A program made the translations under genes and the position numbers. A stretch of 64,000 bases of DNA from Samsonia erythrinae (lineage in GTDB: Bacteria > Pseudomonadota > Gammaproteobacteria > Enterobacterales > Enterobacteriaceae): contig NZ_SMBY01000009.1 in the NCBI RefSeq assembly GCF_004342665.1, positions 62,001 to 126,000 on the forward strand. Reading direction: 5' to 3'. Of this stretch, positions 59,351 through 64,000 are shown one piece after another. Each line of letters starts with the position of its first letter. Position 1 is the stretch's first letter. Under the pieces are notes generated by a model. That model did not search any database. It saw only the letters and a program-made list of their open reading frames with translations, and was not told the origin of the DNA.

Positions 59351-62140
59351 TCAGTGCGCCTCATCCCAGTTAATCCCAGTGCCGATATCTACCTGCAACG
59401 GGACATTCAATTCCATACAACCTTCCATTAATGCTTTGATTTTACTAATGGACTCTTCAATAACCGAATCATGGGTCTCGAAAACCAGCTCATCGTGTAC
59501 CTGCATGATCATCTTCACCTGCGGTTTCTCTTTCTGTAGCCAATCGTCGATCGCGATCATCGCTTTCTTAATAATATCAGCAGCGGTGCCCTGCATTGGG
59601 GCATTAATCGCCGCACGTTCCGCCCCCTTACGCGCCATCGCATTACGCGAATGGATATCCGGCAGGTAGAGGCGACGCCCATCCAGCGTGGACACATAGC
59701 CCTGTTCAGTCGCCTGTTGGCGCGTGCGTTCCATGTAGTCCTGCACGCCTGGGTAACGTTCAAAGTACAGGTTCATGTATTTTTGCGATTCGCTGCGCGG
59801 AATATTCAACTGGCGCGACAAACCAAACGCGCTCATGCCGTAAATCAAGCCAAAGTTAATTGCTTTTGCGCTCCGACGCTGTTCCGACGTCACCTTATCC
59901 AACGCGATACCAAACACCTCCGATGCCGTTGCCCGGTGGATATCCAACCCGTTCGCAAACGCATTTAGCAACCCTTTATCGCCCGACAGATGCGCCATGA
60001 TACGCAACTCAATTTGCGAGTAGTCGGCAGCCACAATGCTGTAATCCTTCGGCGCAATGAACGCCTGACGAATACGACGCCCTTCATCATTACGTACCGG
60101 GATGTTTTGCAGGTTCGGATCGCTGGAAGATAAACGCCCGGTCGCGGTGACGGCCTGATGATAAGACGTATGCACACGTTTCGTCGCCGGGTTGATCATC
60201 AGTGGCAGCTTATCGGTATAAGTGGATTTCAGCTTGGCTAAACCACGGTATTCCAGAATCAGCTTCGGCAGAGGGTAATCCAGCGCCAGCTCAGCCAGCA
60301 CTTCCTCATTGGTTGATGGCGCGCCTTTTGGCGTTTTCTTCAGAATCGGCAGCTTTTGCTTTTCATACAGAATGCCCTGTAGCTGCTTGGTCGATGAGAG
60401 ATTAAACTCTTCGCCTGCCAGCTCGTAGGCTTGTATTTCCAGCTCCGCAAGACGGGTTGTCAGCTCTTTTGAATGTTCCGCCAGAATCGCAGGATCGATC
60501 AGCACACCTGTACGTTCGATGCGGGATAAAACCGGCACCAGCGGCATATCGATAGTCTGGAAGACCTGACATAGATCGGCATGCGGCTGGAGTTTCCCCC
60601 AGAGCTTCTGGTGCAGATGCAGCGTGACGTCCGCATCCTCAGCCGCATAAGGGGCGGCCTGTTCCAGAGCGATCTGATTAAACGTCAGCTGGTTTTTCCC
60701 CTTACCGGCAATTTCTTCAAAAGTAATGGTTTTATGCTTCAGATAACGTTCGGCAAGGCTATCCATATCGTGACGCCCCGCCACGCTGTCGAGTACATAA
60801 GATTCCAACATGGTATCAAACGCGATACCGCGTAAATCAATGTCATACCGCTGCATGACGCCTTTATCAAACTTGAGGTTCTGGCCAATTTTCAGCAGTT
60901 TTTCGTCTTCCAGCAGCGGTTTGAACAGTGCCAGCACCCGGTCGCGATCTAACTGTTCCGGCGCATCAAGATAGTCATGAGCCAATGGCAGATACGCCGC
61001 TTCACCGGGCTTAATCGCAAACGACAGACCAATCAGATGGGCAGTGAGCGTATCCAACCCGTCGGTTTCCGTATCGAACGCGAAAACGTCAGCCTGTTTA
61101 AGACGCTCAATCCACCCCAGTAACGTGCTCTCGTCCAGAATCGTGACATAGCCTTCGGCAGAAAGCGCAAAAGCAGCGTCTTCTTCATCCGCCTCTTCAA
61201 CCACCACGTTACTGGTAGCCTGAACAGGCTGTCTGCCTTTTTTGTCTTCCAGCCAGGTACCGGACTCCACATCGGATAGCCAGCGCTTGAATTCATAACG
61301 GGAGAAAAGGCGATGTAACGCATCCACATCCGGTTCATTAACGGTAAGTTGCTCGCAGCTAAGCTCCAGTTCGACATCCGTCTTGATCGTGGCTAGTTGA
61401 TACGAGAGATAAGCCACCTCTTTATGCTGTTCCAGCTTTGGTGCCATGGTTTTCGCACCGCGAAAAGAAAGCTCAGCTATTTTATCAAGGTTTGCATACA
61501 GCGCATCCAGCCCACCAATTCCCGTCAATAACGCCTGCGCCGTTTTTTCTCCCACGCCGGGCACGCCGGGGATGTTATCCGACGCATCTCCCATCAGCGC
61601 AAGAAAATCGATAATCAGTTCAGGCGGGATACCGTATTTATCGCACACCTCCTGAGGGCCAAGAATGGTGTTATTCATGGTATTAATGAGGGTCACACTC
61701 GGCGTTACCAACTGTGCCATATCTTTGTCGCCAGTGCTGATCAGCACCGACCTGCCCGCTTTCTCTGCCTGCACCGCAAGCGTGCCAATCACGTCGTCTG
61801 CTTCCACGCCAGAAACCGCCAGAAGCGGTAGCCCCATCGCTTTCACCATGTTATGCAGAGGTTCAATCTGCTCGCGCAGATCTTCCGGCATTGGAGGACG
61901 GTGAGCCTTATAATTTTCGAACAACTCGTCGCGGAACGTTTTCCCTTTTGCATCGAAAACCACAGCAACATGACTGGGATGATATTGCAGCAGCAAACTG
62001 CGTAGCATATTCAGCACGCCATACATCGCACCTGTTGCTTCCCCAGCGCTGTTTGTAAGCGGTGGAAAAGCATGATATGCGCGATACAAATAGGATGAAC
62101 CGTCTACCAGTATTAAAGGATTTTCTGCAATCTGAGCCAT
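59351..62140 (-). CDS. polA: DNA polymerase I
   Basis: Repair and Okazaki-fragment maturation polymerase with 929 residues (E. coli 928). The N-terminal 5' nuclease domain starts at [20 protein letters not shown] and includes the Asp cluster [12 protein letters not shown] and GDKDMAQLV. The 3'-5' exonuclease is active-looking ([13 protein letters not shown], with the Asp and Glu metal ligands). The polymerase domain has motif [17 protein letters not shown], motif [21 protein letters not shown] and motif [10 protein letters not shown]. The gene is monocistronic, with DnaA-box-like sequences upstream. Confidence 0.99.
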   Translation of the reverse strand: MAQIAENPLILVDGSSYLYRAYHAFPPLTNSAGEATGAMYGVLNMLRSLLLQYHPSHVAVVFDAKGKTFRDELFENYKAHRPPMPEDLREQIEPLHNMVKAMGLPLLAVSGVEADDVIGTLAVQAEKAGRSVLISTGDKDMAQLVTPSVTLINTMNNTILGPQEVCDKYGIPPELIIDFLALMGDASDNIPGVPGVGEKTAQALLTGIGGLDALYANLDKIAELSFRGAKTMAPKLEQHKEVAYLSYQLATIKTDVELELSCEQLTVNEPDVDALHRLFSRYEFKRWLSDVESGTWLEDKKGRQPVQATSNVVVEEADEEDAAFALSAEGYVTILDESTLLGWIERLKQADVFAFDTETDGLDTLTAHLIGLSFAIKPGEAAYLPLAHDYLDAPEQLDRDRVLALFKPLLEDEKLLKIGQNLKFDKGVMQRYDIDLRGIAFDTMLESYVLDSVAGRHDMDSLAERYLKHKTITFEEIAGKGKNQLTFNQIALEQAAPYAAEDADVTLHLHQKLWGKLQPHADLCQVFQTIDMPLVPVLSRIERTGVLIDPAILAEHSKELTTRLAELEIQAYELAGEEFNLSSTKQLQGILYEKQKLPILKKTPKGAPSTNEEVLAELALDYPLPKLILEYRGLAKLKSTYTDKLPLMINPATKRVHTSYHQAVTATGRLSSSDPNLQNIPVRNDEGRRIRQAFIAPKDYSIVAADYSQIELRIMAHLSGDKGLLNAFANGLDIHRATASEVFGIALDKVTSEQRRSAKAINFGLIYGMSAFGLSRQLNIPRSESQKYMNLYFERYPGVQDYMERTRQQATEQGYVSTLDGRRLYLPDIHSRNAMARKGAERAAINAPMQGTAADIIKKAMIAIDDWLQKEKPQVKMIMQVHDELVFETHDSVIEESISKIKALMEGCMELNVPLQVDIGTGINWDEAH

Positions 62141-62481
62141 AACCTGCCACGATCATTGTTGTCTTGTCATGGCGCTAAGCATGCCATAGGTAAGGGAAAG
62201 AGACGATCCTTAACGTAAAAGATTGGCTAATTTTGCATGGACGTTCGCAAGACATCCCTGTGGATAAGTTTGTGAATAAATTTATTCCATTAATTATCAA
62301 TTATTATTTTGATTTTTCTAAAAAACTTAATATGTTTTTATTTCATCTAGTTATAATAAAAATTATTTATTTTTAGTTTCAAAAAACCGTCATCCAATTT
62401 GTGGATATAAATGCGTCAATAAATGGGCTTGGCGAAATAATGAAATATAAAAGATAAGCAATTCAATGCTAAAACAGTGTA
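62141..62481 (-). promoter_or_regulatory. polA upstream region with DnaA-box-like sequences
   Basis: About 340 bases, very AT-rich between 62270 and 62400. It contains a perfect DnaA box TGTGGATAA (62259-62267), TGTGAATAA 3 bases further on (62271-62279, one mismatch) and TGTGGATAT (62400-62408, one mismatch). The polA promoter must lie here; no unambiguous -10/-35 was assigned. No ORF was found. Confidence 0.65.
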
Positions 62482-62509
62482 AAACTATGCGGTTTTAGCC
62501 GCATAGTTT
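62482..62509 (-). terminator. dsbA terminator
   Basis: Perfect 11-base stem AAACTATGCGG/CCGCATAGTTT (62482-62492 with 62499-62509), six-base loop, followed by TTTTAC on the minus strand. It lies 12 bases after the dsbA stop. Confidence 0.8.
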
Positions 62510-62521
62510 ATTCATTCATCA

Positions 62522-63145
62522 CTATTTTTTAGTAATGAGGAACTTCACCACATCCGCATACTGTTTTACGTATGCGTCCATTGAGCTGGTATCAAGGCCA
62601 TCGTTCTTAATCATATACTTACCATTAACGAACATGGCCGGAACGCCACGTAATTGCAAATCTGCCGCGGCTTTTTCCTGCTGAGCAACCAGCGATTTCA
62701 CAACAAAGCTATTCAGCGCGCCATCAAATTCTTCCGCACTCACGCCGGCTTTGACAAAGATGTTCCGAATATCTTCCGGCTTTTGTACCGTCTGCGTTTT
62801 CTGAACGGCATCAAACATCAGCGGGGTAATTTTATCTTCTACCCCCAGCGCCATCGCCACCGCCCAGGCCTGAGTCAGGTTTTTACCCAACGGACCTAAG
62901 AAATCCACGTGATAACGCACCATTTTTGTCCCTGCCGGCAAGGCTTTTTCCACAGCCTCTGGAATATGGTAAACCTGTTCAAACTGATAGCAGTGTGGAC
63001 AATAAAATGAGAAAAACTCAAGAACCTGAGGTTCTTGCGTCGCCGGTTTATCTAATTCGACATATTGTTTGCCGTCAGTGAATTCTGCAGCTGAAGCACT
63101 AAATGCCAGAACCATACCAATCAGCGCAAGCCATAATCTTTTCAT
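62522..63145 (-). CDS. dsbA: thiol:disulfide interchange protein DsbA
   Basis: Periplasmic oxidase that introduces disulfides into secreted proteins, re-oxidised by DsbB. The start is ATG 63145 ([20 protein letters not shown]), 207 residues; the frame extends six codons upstream without gain. The signal peptide is cleaved after about residue 19. The redox motif CPHC is Cys49/Cys52 of the precursor (30/33 mature), and the cis-Pro loop is [12 protein letters not shown]. It starts 24 bases after srkA, forming the srkA-dsbA pair controlled by Cpx in E. coli. Confidence 0.98.
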   Translation of the reverse strand: MKRLWLALIGMVLAFSASAAEFTDGKQYVELDKPATQEPQVLEFFSFYCPHCYQFEQVYHIPEAVEKALPAGTKMVRYHVDFLGPLGKNLTQAWAVAMALGVEDKITPLMFDAVQKTQTVQKPEDIRNIFVKAGVSAEEFDGALNSFVVKSLVAQQEKAAADLQLRGVPAMFVNGKYMIKNDGLDTSSMDAYVKQYADVVKFLITKK

Positions 63146-63169
63146 AAATCTAACTCTCTCCATTTAATT

Positions 63170-64000
63170 TCAGTACATTGGCGCCAGCTGTAGAGGAGGC
63201 TCCTGTAACAGCTGAGTTTGCGCAATAAAGACTGTCGTTTGCTTTAACCAAAAATCGGCATCCGTCATCCAGGGAAAATTTTTCGGAAAAGCAGGATCCT
63301 GCCAGCGGCGAGCAACCCAGGCCAGATAATAAACCTGCCGCATCGCTCGAAGAGGCTCAATTAGCGCGAGTTCCTTTTCCTGAAATTCCGCAAATTCGCT
63401 ATAGGCCTCAAGTAAAATATCCAACTGAACGCGTTGTTCGTGACGCTCACCGTGCAACAGCATCCATAAATCCTGTATAGCCGGGCCATTGCGGGCATCA
63501 TCCAAATCCACAAATAGCGGACCATCACGCCACAGAATATTTCCCGGATGACAATCCCCATGCAGACGCAGTGGACGCCAGTCGCTGTGCCAATAAGCTT
63601 CAACTGTATCAATCAGTTGACGGGTCGCTTGTAAAAAATCATGTCGATGTATTTTCGGTATTAGCGGACATGTCTCCAACAGTCGATAAGGTTCATGCAG
63701 ATATTCATTAACCCCAATCGTCGGACGTTCGGTGAATAATGATTTCCGGCCTGACTGATGAATCCGCCCGAGAAAACGCCCGACCCACTCAAGCTGCTCG
63801 TCATTATCCACTTCATATTGCCGTCCGCCCTGACTGGGAAAGACGGCAAAATAAAATCCGTCATAACAATGCAAGGTCTGACCATGAAGTAATACCGGGG
63901 CAACGACAGGTATTTCATCTTCTGCCAATTGCTGAGCAAAGCGATGCTCTTCCTGAATTTGCGCCGCACTCCACCGTTCCGGACGATAAAATTTCACCAC
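63170..64000 (-). CDS. srkA: stress response kinase A, 5' end cut by window edge
   Basis: Cytoplasmic aminoglycoside-phosphotransferase-fold Ser/Thr kinase (YihE) that protects against stress-induced death. The reading frame runs off the right edge; 276 residues are present, beginning VVKFYRPERW, and about 50 N-terminal residues are outside. The catalytic loop LRLHGDCHPGNILW (Asp and Asn) and metal motif LFVDLDDARNGPA are intact. The C-terminus EPPLQLAPMY matches the family. It is upstream of dsbA in the same transcript. Confidence 0.96.
   Translation of the reverse strand: MVKFYRPERWSAAQIQEEHRFAQQLAEDEIPVVAPVLLHGQTLHCYDGFYFAVFPSQGGRQYEVDNDEQLEWVGRFLGRIHQSGRKSLFTERPTIGVNEYLHEPYRLLETCPLIPKIHRHDFLQATRQLIDTVEAYWHSDWRPLRLHGDCHPGNILWRDGPLFVDLDDARNGPAIQDLWMLLHGERHEQRVQLDILLEAYSEFAEFQEKELALIEPLRAMRQVYYLAWVARRWQDPAFPKNFPWMTDADFWLKQTTVFIAQTQLLQEPPLQLAPMY

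Overview
The window is chromosomal DNA of an enterobacterium (Enterobacterales). Nearly every gene has a close counterpart in Escherichia coli K-12, often of identical length: GlyS 689 aa, PrlC 680, GdhA 447, RecG 693, TypA 607, GlnL 349, GlnA 469. Gene order also follows E. coli in long blocks. Several local differences point away from Escherichia itself and towards a relative such as Pectobacterium, Dickeya or Brenneria: gdhA sits where E. coli has dtpB, gltS is missing between recG and xanP, yihY is missing between yihX and dtd, and there is an oligopeptide-type ABC transporter/monooxygenase cluster. The family assignment is inference; no species marker is present. No insertion sequence, prophage, CRISPR array or rRNA operon was seen.

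Layout. 1-9.4 kb: mtlA (3' end cut by the window edge) with a long CRP-site-rich leader, a DUF3053 lipoprotein gene, glyQS, a TauE/SafE permease gene, tag-yiaC and ghrB. 9.7-17.0 kb: a tightly packed six-gene operon (solute-binding protein, two permeases, fused double ATPase, luciferase-like monooxygenase, CMD/AhpD fusion), with three of its junctions overlapping as ATGA. It resembles the Klebsiella KPN_01854-01858 type of cluster, whose substrate is unknown. 17.1-18.1 kb: a convergent siderophore-interacting reductase gene with a Fur box. 18.2-30.4 kb: gor, rlmJ, yghW-like, prlC-rsmJ, gdhA, uspA/uspB, pitA, yhiN. 30.4-33.6 kb: an accessory block with a family 3 glycoside hydrolase and an Ail/OmpX-type outer membrane protein, ending at tRNA-Pro(CGG). 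33.7-37.3 kb: eptB and ligB.

37.6-46.9 kb: gmk-rpoZ-spoT-trmH-recG, then xanP and yicH. 46.9-49.0 kb: yihX-dtd-fabY. 49.2-55.9 kb: typA divergent from glnA-glnL-glnG, followed by the small gene yshB. 55.9-64 kb: hemN, yihI with a previously unnamed 56-codon membrane ORF behind it, engB, the Spot 42 RNA gene, polA, and srkA-dsbA (srkA truncated at its 5' end by the window edge).

Functional links: glnA/glnL/glnG form the nitrogen regulation module, with its sigma-54 promoter and NtrC sites visible; gmk, rpoZ and spoT connect guanine nucleotide supply with (p)ppGpp; srkA and dsbA form the Cpx-associated envelope pair. The strongest points for a second look are the 9.7-17 kb transport/oxidation operon, the small basic membrane ORF after yihI, the apparent signal peptide on LigB, a PurR-type palindrome over the xanP promoter, DnaA boxes upstream of polA, and a GlnZ-like glnA 3' UTR.
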